A stretch of 58,865 bases of DNA from an uncultured bacterium (GTDB lineage: Bacteria > Chloroflexota > Anaerolineae > J036 > Brachytrichaceae). The stretch is taken from assembly GCA_903921365.1 (NCBI GenBank), contig CAIXPS010000213.1, positions 1 to 58,865 of the forward strand, given 5' to 3'. The notes under the pieces were generated by a model. It ran no database searches. It was not told where the DNA came from and worked only from the letters and a program-made list of their open reading frames with translations. How positions within the stretch are numbered: the first letter of the stretch is position 1; each line of letters begins with the position of its first letter. The position numbers and the translations under genes are program-made. Below, in pieces: positions 42,974 to 52,700 of this stretch.

Positions 42974-44848
42974 ATGAAGCTATTGCGTGCATTTATTGCG
43001 TGTGTCATCGCCGTGGTTGGCGTGGTCGCACTCGTTGCTGCCCCGGCTGCGGCAGAATCAAAGACACTGGTGTGGACGCGTCTTGATAGCGATATTACCG
43101 TCCAGCCAAACGGCGACCTGCAGATTGTCGAAACCAACGTTATACAGTTCACAAGCGGCAGCTTCACGTATGGTTATCGCGATATCACTATGGACCTGAT
43201 CACGGGCGTGAGTGGGATCCAGGCGACGGAAGGCGGCAAGCCGTTGCGCTTTGAGACATCCAAACCTTCCAGCAACGTGCTCCGGATCAAGTACTACTTT
43301 GCAACCGCCACAAACGAGGAGCGCACCTTCAAAATCGCCTACACGGTTCAGGGCGCTACACGCTACTACAGCGGCGGCGATCAGGTGTACTGGAAAGCGA
43401 TATACGCAGATCGCAACGGATTCTCTGTGATGAATTCCCGCGTAACGGTGAAACTGCCAAAGGGCGCCACCGCAACTCAGTCTGCCACTTATGGCGCCAG
43501 TGCGACAGTGACGGGCGCCGGTGAAAGCACCGTCGTCGCTACTGCGCAGAACCCCATCCCAAGTGGAACGGAGATGGAGATTCGCGTGCAATTCCCGCAT
43601 GGGCTCATCACGGGGCAACCTCCGGCCTGGCAGGCTGCCTTTGACGAGCAACGGGCTTATGATGAAACCACCAAACCAACGGTTGACTTCATCGTGTTGT
43701 TGGCCGCGCTGATTCTGTTCTTCGGCGGCCCCGCCCTGGTGATCCTGCTGTGGTACACCCGCGGGCGCGATCCAAACGTCGGACTCGTCGCGGATTACCT
43801 GAACGAACCTCCACCGGGTGTGAAGCCGGGTGTGGCTGGCCCGCTGATGAATGAGCGCGCCGACCTCAAAGACATCATCGCCACACTGGTCGACCTCGCG
43901 CGGCGCGGCGTGCTGACGATGACGGAGACGGGTAAAACCAACCGCTCAGGGCTGGTTTACGACCGCGATTGGGTGTTTGCGCGCGGGCCAAACTTCGGCA
44001 TTCCACTCGTCCCCTATGAGAGCAAGTTGATCAACGCGATGGATCTGGCGCAGAACGACCAACGCATGCTGTCTGAACTGAAGAACAAGATCTACAAACA
44101 GATCGAGCCTCTTAAAAATGCCTTGTACGACGAGTTGGTGAAGGATGGGTTCTATGTGCGCAGCCCCGCGGCGACGCGCTCGCGCTACAGCGGTTACGGC
44201 TGCCTGATGTTGGTCGCAACGATTGTTATCGGCGTCATCGCTTTCGGGTTGATTGATTACTCGAGCGCTGGCATCTGTATACCCATTGCCCTCAGCATCA
44301 CCACGGTGTTCTTCTTCATCATCGCGGCGGCGATGCCCGCGCGCACACGACAGGGCGCCGACGCAAAGATGCGCGCGCTGGCTTTCAAGAAATACCTTCA
44401 GAACATCGAGAAGTATGTGGACTTGAAAACCGCGACAGACCAGTTCGACAAATACCTGCCCTACGCGATAGCGTTTGGGCTGGATCGCACCTGGATCAAC
44501 AAATTCAGCGCAGTAAATGCGCCGGCGCCGTCCTGGTATGTGCCATTTTACCCATATGGTTACGGCATGGGAGGGCGGCATGGCTCGTCAGGGGCGCCAG
44601 GCAAGGGCCTAGGCGATATAGGCGATGCTGCGCGCGCGCCTGCGAGTCTTGACGGCCTGGACAAGTCTTTGTCCAGCGGGCTGTCAAACATGAACACGGG
44701 TCTGTCGGCGATGTTCACCTCGGTCGCGGCCACCTTTGTCAGCACTCCGGCGCCACCACCCAGCAGTAGCGGCGGCGGGGGTGGCTGGAGCGGTGGCGGC
44801 GGCGGTGGGGGTGGAGGATCGGGTGGCGGTGGCGGTGGTTTCGGTTAG
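42974..44848 (+). CDS. DUF2207 membrane protein, paralogue 2
   Basis: 624 aa from ATG 42974, eight bases after AGGA. It has the same domain order as the gene before it: signal helix, SKTLVWTRLDSDITVQPNGD, FTYGYRDI, a membrane helix, RGRDPNVGLVADYLNEPPPG, a pair of helices and a Gly-rich tail ending GGGFG. The tail is almost pure glycine over the last 35 residues. Paralogue 1 has a longer Ser-rich tail instead. The 139-bp gap between them contains two TCAGGCGC copies 13 bp apart and probably a promoter. Confidence 0.87.
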   Translation: MKLLRAFIACVIAVVGVVALVAAPAAAESKTLVWTRLDSDITVQPNGDLQIVETNVIQFTSGSFTYGYRDITMDLITGVSGIQATEGGKPLRFETSKPSSNVLRIKYYFATATNEERTFKIAYTVQGATRYYSGGDQVYWKAIYADRNGFSVMNSRVTVKLPKGATATQSATYGASATVTGAGESTVVATAQNPIPSGTEMEIRVQFPHGLITGQPPAWQAAFDEQRAYDETTKPTVDFIVLLAALILFFGGPALVILLWYTRGRDPNVGLVADYLNEPPPGVKPGVAGPLMNERADLKDIIATLVDLARRGVLTMTETGKTNRSGLVYDRDWVFARGPNFGIPLVPYESKLINAMDLAQNDQRMLSELKNKIYKQIEPLKNALYDELVKDGFYVRSPAATRSRYSGYGCLMLVATIVIGVIAFGLIDYSSAGICIPIALSITTVFFFIIAAAMPARTRQGADAKMRALAFKKYLQNIEKYVDLKTATDQFDKYLPYAIAFGLDRTWINKFSAVNAPAPSWYVPFYPYGYGMGGRHGSSGAPGKGLGDIGDAARAPASLDGLDKSLSSGLSNMNTGLSAMFTSVAATFVSTPAPPPSSSGGGGGWSGGGGGGGGGSGGGGGGFG

Positions 44849-44887
44849 CAGGGTATTTGTGATATTCATCTGACAAAGGAGTTGGCG

Positions 44888-45397
44888 ATGAGTCAAGGGA
44901 AAACAATCGGGTTAATTATGGCGGGCATTGGCGCGGCGGTTTTGCTGCTCGCGGCAATGTGGGCGCTCGTTTCTCCAATGGCCGCCGGAGCCAAGGTGTT
45001 GGCGGTCTTTTTCGGATTAATCATTTCCGCGCCTTTGATCGGAATAGGCATCTACACCTACAACAAGGGAAGCGCCGAAGCCGGCGAAGAGAAAGTCATC
45101 GCCAAAGAGCGCAAGCTCTTGAGCATGGTCATGACCCAGGGCAAGGTCAACATCGCGGAAGCTGCGCTGGAACTGCAGACCACGCGCGATGAGACGAAGC
45201 AGTTGATCTACGATCTGATCGGTAAGCAGCTCTTTACTGGCTACGTGAACTGGCAGGAAGGGGTGTTATTATCAGCAGATGCCTCCAAGATCAAGGAAGG
45301 CGGAAAGTGCCCGAAGTGTGGCGGGCAACTTGAGTTGGCGGGCAAGGGCATCATCAAATGCCCATTCTGCGGGTCTGAAGTGTTTATCAACCAGTAA
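44888..45397 (+). CDS. Membrane protein with winged-helix-like and zinc-ribbon domains
   Basis: 169 aa. ATG 44888 is six bases after AAGGAG; the TTG at 44882 would abut it. Two membrane helices lie at residues about 8-60. A helical winged-helix-like region follows (LLSMVMTQGKVNIAEAALEL, TRDETKQLIYDLI, GKQLFTGYVN). The C-terminus is a zinc ribbon, CPKCGG and CPFCGS. A membrane anchor plus zinc ribbon recalls YdjG of the B. subtilis ydjFGHI operon, which recruits an SPFH protein. The role here is inferred from order and domain types. Confidence 0.75.
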   Translation: MSQGKTIGLIMAGIGAAVLLLAAMWALVSPMAAGAKVLAVFFGLIISAPLIGIGIYTYNKGSAEAGEEKVIAKERKLLSMVMTQGKVNIAEAALELQTTRDETKQLIYDLIGKQLFTGYVNWQEGVLLSADASKIKEGGKCPKCGGQLELAGKGIIKCPFCGSEVFINQ

Positions 45398-45448
45398 AGT
45401 GTCAGTAGTTATCCGGAAAGTATCTATCCTAAAGATAGGGGGCAAGTG

Positions 45449-45967
45449 ATGAGTGCAAATTACGAGAAAATTTCGGGCGAACGTGGGAAGCTGGAGAGCT
45501 TCCTTGGAAAAATCCCAGGTTACAAGGGGTACAAGCAAAAAGAGATGCGCCGCGAGGCAGACAGCTTGGTGCGCGACGCCCTGGTGCGCGACTTCACTAC
45601 GCAGTTGAACCGTCTCACGCCCATTCAGACAACCGCGCTGGGCAATGGCGCCATCGAGGTGATGGGCGATATGGGAGCCGTCAAGACTGCCCTGCAAACC
45701 TTAATTGACCGCATCCGCTGGGCGCCGCAGGGCTATGCGGGCTTCTTCGATGCCGTCCGCGTCAAGGAAGACGACCTGGACAAGCTCGAAGCGTTCGACC
45801 AGCAGCTCGTGGCCGAGATCGCCAAGGTCAGCACTGGGATAGATGGTCTCGATGCAGCCGTGCAGGCGAACGCCGAGATCAAGCCAGCGATCGCGACCGC
45901 GCGCAAGACGGTTCAGGAAACATCGACGCTCTTCGATAAGCGCAGCAGCGTTCTGACAGGTGTGTAA
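45449..45967 (+). CDS. Conserved helical protein associated with the SPFH gene
   Basis: 172 aa, soluble, nearly all helix. GKIPGYKGYKQKEMRREADS is its most distinctive motif, and the C-terminal half looks like coiled coil. I recall similar proteins next to SPFH genes in other bacteria but cannot name a family. The start is ATG 45449 with a GGGGG run six bases upstream. It lies between the zinc-ribbon protein and the SPFH protein and may bridge them, perhaps filling the place of PspA. Confidence 0.65.
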   Translation: MSANYEKISGERGKLESFLGKIPGYKGYKQKEMRREADSLVRDALVRDFTTQLNRLTPIQTTALGNGAIEVMGDMGAVKTALQTLIDRIRWAPQGYAGFFDAVRVKEDDLDKLEAFDQQLVAEIAKVSTGIDGLDAAVQANAEIKPAIATARKTVQETSTLFDKRSSVLTGV

Positions 45968-46060
45968 CACAAGTCTGATGAGACAGTGTTTTGGCGAGTT
46001 GGTTTCACTCGCTTGATGACATTAGGTTAACGTGTTTTGGATGGATCAGGAGTAAGAAAA

Positions 46061-47131
46061 ATGGCACGGATTATTGATGTAATTGAATGGCCCGATCAAG
46101 GCCCGACTGAGATGGTGCAGCGCGTGCCCGAACAGGGCGCGGGCGATATTCGCTTAGGCTCGCAGGTCATCGTGCGCGGCGCGCAGGTTGCCGTGTTTTA
46201 TCGCGACGGCAAGGCGCTTGACTCGTTTAAGGAAGGCCGTCACACGTTGACGACCGCGAACATGCCCATCCTGTCAGGGTTGATCGGTCTGGCGACGAAC
46301 AACCGCACGCCCTTCCCCGCCGAAGTCTACTTTGTGACGACCAAGGACTTCATCGATATGAAGTGGGGCACGCCGGGCGATATTGCCGTGCCCGATAGCA
46401 TCCTGGGCATGGTGCAGTTGCACGCCTTCGGCACCTACAGCATGGCCGTCAGCGACCCGCTGCGCTTCGTCAATCAGATTGTCGGCGTGCAAGGGATGTA
46501 CGACACGGCGCAGATCAATGACTATCTGCGCGGGATCATGTTGAGCGAAATCGCGACCGTGCTGGGCACGATCATGCAGTCGCGCTCTGTGCTCAACCTC
46601 GCGATGTTGCAGTCCGATCTTGGCCCGGCCATCCAGGCCAAGGCCGCCGATGACTTCGAGGCGCTTGGCATCCAACTCAAGAAAGTGTACGTCGTTCAGG
46701 TTGCGCCGAATGAGGAAACGCAGAAGGCGATCAACCAGCGCAGCGCAATGGGCGCACTGGGTGTGAACTACATGCAGTATCAGGCGGCGCAGGCCATGCG
46801 CGACGCGGCACAGAACACGAGCGGCGGCGCCGTCGGCGCTGGCATCGGGCTGGGCGCAGGCGTCGGCCTCGGCCAGATTCTCGGTCAATCCATGGGCGCG
46901 GGCATGAACCAGCCACAGCAGCCCCCACCTGTAGCTCAACCACAGCAACAGCCTCCTGCGGCAACTACCGCTCGCGCTGCAGGCGCAGCGGGCGGCGCGC
47001 AGACCAAAGCACAGGTTCAACAAGCCCTGAGCAACCTCGATATCCGATTGGCCAACGGCGAAATCAGCGAAGGCCTGTACAACAAACTCCAGGCCAACCT
47101 GTCCAAGCTGCTTGAGACAGCGCCCGACTAA
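46061..47131 (+). CDS. SPFH-domain protein (YdjI-like)
   Basis: 356 aa from ATG 46061, eight bases after AGGAG. The first 230 residues match the YdjI-type SPFH branch (MARIIDVIEWPDQGP, GSQVIVRGAQVAVFYRDGK, LGTIMQSRSVLNLA). A Gly-rich and then Gln/Pro-rich linker follows. The last 35 residues (VQQALSNLDIRLANGEISEG) look like a SHOCT-type C-terminal motif rather than the zinc ribbon of YdjI. SPFH proteins assemble at membranes. It ends the module that starts at 40747; no membrane helix is present, so recruitment by the membrane partners is likely. Confidence 0.85.
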   Translation: MARIIDVIEWPDQGPTEMVQRVPEQGAGDIRLGSQVIVRGAQVAVFYRDGKALDSFKEGRHTLTTANMPILSGLIGLATNNRTPFPAEVYFVTTKDFIDMKWGTPGDIAVPDSILGMVQLHAFGTYSMAVSDPLRFVNQIVGVQGMYDTAQINDYLRGIMLSEIATVLGTIMQSRSVLNLAMLQSDLGPAIQAKAADDFEALGIQLKKVYVVQVAPNEETQKAINQRSAMGALGVNYMQYQAAQAMRDAAQNTSGGAVGAGIGLGAGVGLGQILGQSMGAGMNQPQQPPPVAQPQQQPPAATTARAAGAAGGAQTKAQVQQALSNLDIRLANGEISEGLYNKLQANLSKLLETAPD

Positions 47132-47233
47132 ACCGTAGCCAGTCACACACCCTTGCATGGGCCGTCAGCATCCCCAGCATTCCACTGTCAGATGCCGATT
47201 GCCCGTGCGGGGGTGTTTTGTTTTATCCGCCTT

Positions 47234-48067
47234 TCAGTCTCTGAACACTGGCGGGCCCTGTCTGATCCGCTCCAGCACTGGCGCAAGTGTTGGGGCTGAC
47301 CAGTTCGCTTCAATCCACCATGTGGCGCCGGCATCTTCCCATGCTTGAACCGTCGCTCGTGCAGCAGCGGGATCATCACCAGGCGTGTTGCCTTCGATCA
47401 CAATGTCGAACGCCGCATTCCCCTCTAGTCGGTTGCCGGCAATATAGGCTTTGATCTGCCGCAATTCGTCATGCGTCGGCGGGCCGAATCTCACGGCGCC
47501 GTCTTCGTTCATGATTGCAGGCAACAGACCGTCGTAGCGCAACGCGCGCCGCAATGATAGTTGTCGCGGCCAGGCGCCAACCACCCAGATCGGGATGCGC
47601 GGCTGCTGCTTTGGCGGCGGCGGGGGCATAAACGTCGTCTCGTTGACCGTATAGTGCTTACCTGTGTAGTTGAACGGCTGACCGCGCCACAGACCCGTGA
47701 TGATTTCCAGGCCTTCGTCGAGTAACTCCGCTCGCGTCTTGCGGTCGGTGACTTCGCCGAAGGCGGTGAATCCTGTATCGACCGCACCTAACCCGACCGT
47801 CAGGATCACGCGACCATTGGACAGATTGTCGAGCGTCGCCGCCTCGCTGGCGAGTTTCCAGGGTCGCATGCGCGATAGTGGCGTGATCATGGTGCCAAGC
47901 CTGATTCTCTCAGTTCGCATCGTTGCAGCGGTCAGCGAAACCCACGCATCGACGCCCCACACCGGTTCCCAGACGAAGAAGCCATCCCAACCCGCCTGCT
48001 CCGCCTCATAGGCGAAATCGGCGGCCGTGCGCGCGTCTCCACCCGGTAAAACAACACCACACTTCAT
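47234..48067 (-). CDS. Luciferase-like (LLM class) oxidoreductase
   Basis: 277 aa from ATG 48067 after GGAGGAGG. Barrel motifs: CGVVLPGGDARTAADFAYEA, GWDGFFVWE, RIRLGTMITPLSRMRPWKL, TLDNLSNGRVILTVGLGA. It is only distantly similar to the oxidoreductase at 38865, so it is not a recent copy. It ends a minus-strand run of genes that also holds a methyltransferase, a PIG-L deacetylase and Lhr. Cofactor (FMN or F420) and substrate are unknown. Confidence 0.87.
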   Translation of the reverse strand: MKCGVVLPGGDARTAADFAYEAEQAGWDGFFVWEPVWGVDAWVSLTAATMRTERIRLGTMITPLSRMRPWKLASEAATLDNLSNGRVILTVGLGAVDTGFTAFGEVTDRKTRAELLDEGLEIITGLWRGQPFNYTGKHYTVNETTFMPPPPPKQQPRIPIWVVGAWPRQLSLRRALRYDGLLPAIMNEDGAVRFGPPTHDELRQIKAYIAGNRLEGNAAFDIVIEGNTPGDDPAAARATVQAWEDAGATWWIEANWSAPTLAPVLERIRQGPPVFRD

Positions 48068-48087
48068 ACTGCCTCCTCCGACGCCAC

Positions 48088-48998
48088 TTATTCCACATCC
48101 TGCTCTTCATCCAACAAAGTAGCCACAACGACCCACTCTTCGGGCGCCGCCTCGACGCTTGAGTAGAAGAATCGTTGTCGATCGACAGGTCGAAGCCGAT
48201 TGATGCGCTCTTTCGCCACATCAACGTATTCCTTCTTCACATCAATGAGAACCACGTTGCGCTTGAGTCTTTCGGCAGCAATGGCCGTTGATCCGCTGCC
48301 TCCAAATGGATCCAGCACACGGTCGTTTTCTTTTGAGAATAGCTTTATGAAGAATTCTGGTAGTCCCACTGGATAGACTGCCGGGTGTCCCATATTCTTG
48401 CCAACCAGGGCTACCGAAAGGGTATTCCCCGGCAGGACAGTGCCTTTATCCAACCAGTTGCGCAGGTCGCGCCCAAAGCCACTTTCATTCTCACTATTAT
48501 GGCGTTCTGCGCTTTTGCCCGTGAGTTTAACAAGCCTTTTTTCTGCCCACTCACCCACTGGCTTTCTGACTGCGTCCTGGTACATGGCAAATTTCTTCTG
48601 CTTTGTCATGTGAAAGCAATATTCCCACTCATCGCGGAGCCCCGATTCACCCAGTAGCCGGGCATTGCGTTTGGCTTCACCCAGGCATAGTCATCAACAC
48701 ACCTCCAGCCTTTCTCCGCCAACGCCATGACCGTCTTCCATACATAGCGATCGCGAACGCCATCGACGACTTTGTCTTTGATATTCAGGACAAACGAGCC
48801 ATCCTCTGCCAGAACTCTCCAGAACTCTTCATGGAAGCTCAGGAAAAACTCCGGGTAATTCGCCGTGGAGATACTGTCATAATGATTTTTCCGCGCATCC
48901 GCATACGGTGGGGACGTCATGATGAGGTTGAAATATCCGTCGGGATATTTCTTCAGGATTTCTCGTGAATCTCCCAGATAGACCTCGGTTTTATACAT
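48088..48998 (-). pseudogene. DNA methyltransferase split by a frameshift
   Basis: Two overlapping frames together make one enzyme of about 303 aa. The first (48998-48606) begins TEVYLGDSREILKKYPDG and carries the catalytic TSPPY motif. The second (48609-48088) begins at an ATG overlapping the first stop (ATGA) and carries the AdoMet-binding DPFGGSGSTAIAAERL. In the intact reading the protein would pass from GYWVNR to LRDEWEYCFHMTKQKK; that sequence is present but out of frame. The shift lies at a GGGG run (48640-48643). Motif order (SPPY before FGGSG) is that of beta-type N4-cytosine or N6-adenine enzymes. No restriction gene adjoins. It could be a real mutation or a consensus error. Confidence 0.85.
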
Positions 48999-49034
48999 CC
49001 CTGTTTACTTACCTTTACGGTGACCTTTTTCTTG

Positions 49035-49727
49035 TCAATAAGGAGTCGCGAGCAGGTTGCTGCGCAGGAACGCTTCCGCGTACTGCGTACCGCGTGAGAA
49101 TCCTCGCGCCAGCCCCACCCCGCGAATGTATTCCTTGACGTTCGGCAACACATCCAACTGCGTCGTCATCGTGTCCATCGCCGCCAGTTTAACGTCCATG
49201 GTCTCGCTGATATCGACGAGAATCGTCGGGTGCGGGAACAGCTCGAGGATTTCATAGTAATAAAACTCAGGTGTGTAGAAAGGGGCGCCAAGATCCGCCA
49301 GCACATGATCCCAGGCTTTCCAGCGCGCCTCGTCGGTCAGTTCAGAGACTGCGCGATGGTCGCGATGTTTGTCCTCGTTCCAATGCGAGAAGATCACATC
49401 GGGCTTGAAGTGCCGGATCAGGCGCGTGCACTCCTGGTAAGTGGCCGTGTCGTTGACCACGCCCTGACTGGGTTTTCCCAGAAAGAGTCGCTCCGTGATG
49501 CCGAGTACCTTATCGGCGTTAGCCGCCTCGGCGCGCCGCAGATCGGCGATGCTGCCCTTCAGGTCGACGCGTGAGTAGCCGGTATCGATGGCGCCACCGG
49601 TAAACGTCACCACCCACACCTGTGCGCCGGCTTTGCTCAACCGCGCAATCGTGCCGCCCGGACCGACAATCTCGTCATCAATGTGCGCCCCAAAAACCAG
49701 GACGCGTTTCCAATCATTCAGACTCAT
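49035..49727 (-). CDS. PIG-L family deacetylase
   Basis: 230 aa from ATG 49727, eight bases after AAGGTGA. The zinc motif reads AHIDDE (residues 14-19) where AHPDDE is usual, followed by GPGGTIARLSKAGAQV, and the second metal motif is HRDHR (121-125). These enzymes remove acetyl groups from GlcNAc-type substrates such as those in mycothiol, bacillithiol or lipid-linked sugars. The substrate is not deducible. Lhr stops 17 bases upstream, so they are co-transcribed. Confidence 0.88.
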   Translation of the reverse strand: MSLNDWKRVLVFGAHIDDEIVGPGGTIARLSKAGAQVWVVTFTGGAIDTGYSRVDLKGSIADLRRAEAANADKVLGITERLFLGKPSQGVVNDTATYQECTRLIRHFKPDVIFSHWNEDKHRDHRAVSELTDEARWKAWDHVLADLGAPFYTPEFYYYEILELFPHPTILVDISETMDVKLAAMDTMTTQLDVLPNVKEYIRGVGLARGFSRGTQYAEAFLRSNLLATPY

Positions 49728-49744
49728 GTGTTGTCACCTTTTCC

Positions 49745-52700
49745 TCAGTAACTTGCCCAATATTCCAGCCCCGACGGGGTGCGGCTGAACCCCAGCGGCT
49801 GTAGCCAAGCCTGCACCGCACTTCCAAGCACCGGCTTGCCGTTCCATTGGCTGATCATGATCCGGCGTGGCACCCCGGCCCTGGCAATATAAGCCTTGAT
49901 GGCCCTCAGTATCACCGCCGGGTCGCTGTTCTGCAAAGTCATGATGCGTTCACCGCTATCTTCCGCAACCAGCACCGGCTTTCCTCGCCACAGCACGATG
50001 TGCGAGGACGGCAACCGGGCGACGGCCATCGGCTGACCGTTCTCGGCAACCGGCCCATCGGGTATCTCGCTGTTATACAGGTTGACCGGATCGGCGGCAT
50101 TGAGAATCACGATGGCCTCGTCAACGTCAGCGCTCACGCTACGCAGTTTCTCGACGGCTTCGGGCAGCGCAAACTGCACGCCTGGCAACCCGTTGACAAA
50201 ATAACCACGGCGCACTTCGCCGCGCATCTCCATCAATTGCAACACCTGATAAAGCGTCGCCCAGTCAACAGTGCCCTCTTCGCCGCCCAGACATTCTTTG
50301 GTCACAATCCCATAGCGTTCGAGCAACACGCGCGCAACCCGGCTCGCACGATCTACGTCAGACAATAGCGGGCCCAGCACCGCGGTTCGGTGCACCAGCG
50401 ACCAGCGTCCGGTCCATTTGGCTGAAGGCTTAGTCCCCTCCACGGCATCAGCGCCCGCGCGCAGGCGTTCGGTGACGCGCTTCTGTGCTTCGCGCATTTC
50501 AGTGCGCGATGGGCGTTGCCTATGGCCGCCGATGACCGTCGTCGCGGCCGTCTTGCCCAGCCGTTCTGCAAGTTCTGCCTGCAACGAACTGATGGGTGGT
50601 CGGGCATGCTCAGCGTCGGGCGCCCGATCGTCCGGTTGCACAGGGTGCCGCATAGCGAGCACGGCGTGGAGCGCATCAACCGTGTCATTGGTGATCAGCC
50701 CGGCCATCACCAGATCAGCCAGTGCTTCGTTGAGCGCTTCCGACTTATAGCCTGTCCCGGCCTGGATATCGGCATGGAAGGATGCTCCCTCGGTTTTGAG
50801 GAAATCGAGCACGCCCTGCGCCTGTGCACTCAAGCCATTGTCTCCTTCAACCGACTTTGCCACTGGTTCATCCAGGAAAAGACGCCCCTCGCCGCGCAGG
50901 ATGAAACGGAGCTTGCCACGGCGTGGATCTTTGCCGCTCCCAACCCACACCACTTCGCCGCCCTGGCAAAGCGCATCGAGGTCGGCAGGGTTATAGTCAA
51001 CGAGGCGGGAGGGCAGAATGTCACGCTCCCAGACCTGACTGGGCAGGGACAACCCGCGCAACTGCTTGACGACCTGGCGCAACCCATCACGACCCTGCAA
51101 CCGCTCGGCAGGATGAACGTGCTGCCAGTGCGCCATGAAGTCGACATACGCGTTAAGCGATACCGGCTGGATCGCCTTGCGCAGCAGTGACAGCGTGCGA
51201 TGATGGATTTGCTCAAGATTATGGCGATCCACATATTCATCATCATCGCCATCGTCGGCAACCGTGAACCGCCCATTCACCACCTCGCTGGCAGTAACCT
51301 CCTGTAGGGGCAATCCCTCGCGGTTGCCCGGTATGCGGCTGCCCGGTACCGTGAACCGCCCATTCACCACCTCGCTGGCAGTAACCTCCTGTAGGGGCAA
51401 TCCCTCGCGGTTGCCCGGTATGCGGCTGCCTGGTATGCGGCTGCCCGGCACCGTGAACCGCCCTTTCACGACTTCGCGGGCGGTAACCAGCCGGAGCAGC
51501 GTTTCGTCAAGCCATGCCCGATCAAACGGATAACGCGCCCGCATTGCGTCACGGGTCAACGGGCCGTTTGTTCGCAATAGGCGCGCGAGCACCTGATAAC
51601 CGCCTGGGCCGCCAAGGAGCTTGACGCCCTTCAGCTCGTTCACGTGATCCACTGGCATCCAGCGCAATACCGCGCCAGCCGGCGCGGGCAAGTCGATGCC
51701 GACCTCAGCGATGCGCCCCTGCTCCTTCAACTGAGTCAGCCAGGCGCTTGCCTGCCCCGGATCGACCACCCGTTGCTGCACCTCGCTGGCACCTAGGTCG
51801 CCCAGTTCCTGCAGGATGAGCGCCAGTTCCTCCGCGGTGCGCGCGCGATAGCCCTCCGCCGTGTGCTGCAATCGCGCGACAACATCGGTAATGGCCTCAG
51901 GCTTGAGCAGGTCGCGCAATTCAACGCCCTTGAGCACATCTTCGATGAGATCGCGGCGCAGTGACAGCGCCTGCAGTTGGCGTTCGGCTTTGGGCGCATC
52001 CCACTCATACATCTGGACGCTGATGAAGTGAAACAACAACCCGGCAGCCACAGGCGACGGCACAATCGTTTCAATGGGCACGACGCGGATATCGCCGCTT
52101 TGAATGCGTCCCAGCAACTGCTCCAGATGCGGCATATCCAGCACGTCGCGCAGACAGTCGCGATAAGTTTCAACCACAATTGGGAAGTCGGGGAACTGTC
52201 CGACCGCCACAAGCAACCCTTTGGCCTTGAGGCGTTGCAACCAGAACGGCGTGCGCTTTGCGCCGCGCGCTTTGGGTAATAACAGCGCCCGGGCAGCATT
52301 CATCCGGAAGTGCGCGCCGAACAACGCGGAGGATGGCAACTGATGCAGGATGCGTTCGCGCGCCTCCCCCGGCGTCATCTGCATAATCAGGTCGAGAGGG
52401 ACATCGCGGTTTGTGCGCGGCATCTGCATCAGGATGCCATCGTCGTTGGTTTCGGTGTTGACCTCCACCCCATACCGCTCGCGAAATGCGTCGCTCAACG
52501 CCAGCGCCCATGCGCCATTGATCCGCCCGCCATACGGCGAGTGAATCACCAGGCGCGGCTCGCCAACGGCGTCTTGAAACGACTCCACCACGATGGTCGT
52601 GTCCGATGACATGACGCCCACGGCATCCAGCTGGCTGCTGACGTAGGCGATCAGGTTATTCGCCGAGTTCTCGTCCAGCGCATAGTCGTTGCGTAACCAC

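Noticed and set aside
46274-47158. 294-codon minus-strand frame opposite the SPFH gene
   Set aside because: Antisense to a well-supported SPFH protein; composition is rich in His, Arg, Cys and Gln as usual for shadow frames.
47132-47233. Terminator after the SPFH gene
   Set aside because: The CCCGTGCGGG before a T-rich run has only a four-bp stem and a two-base loop, too weak to call.
48088-48998. Complete restriction-modification locus
   Set aside because: No restriction endonuclease or specificity gene adjoins; the flanking genes are metabolic or repair genes.
50516-51190. 224-codon plus-strand frame inside lhr
   Set aside because: Antisense to the helicase C-terminal region, with no start signal.
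51261-51488. CRISPR array
   Set aside because: Units are directly contiguous without variable spacers, keep a reading frame and lie within lhr.
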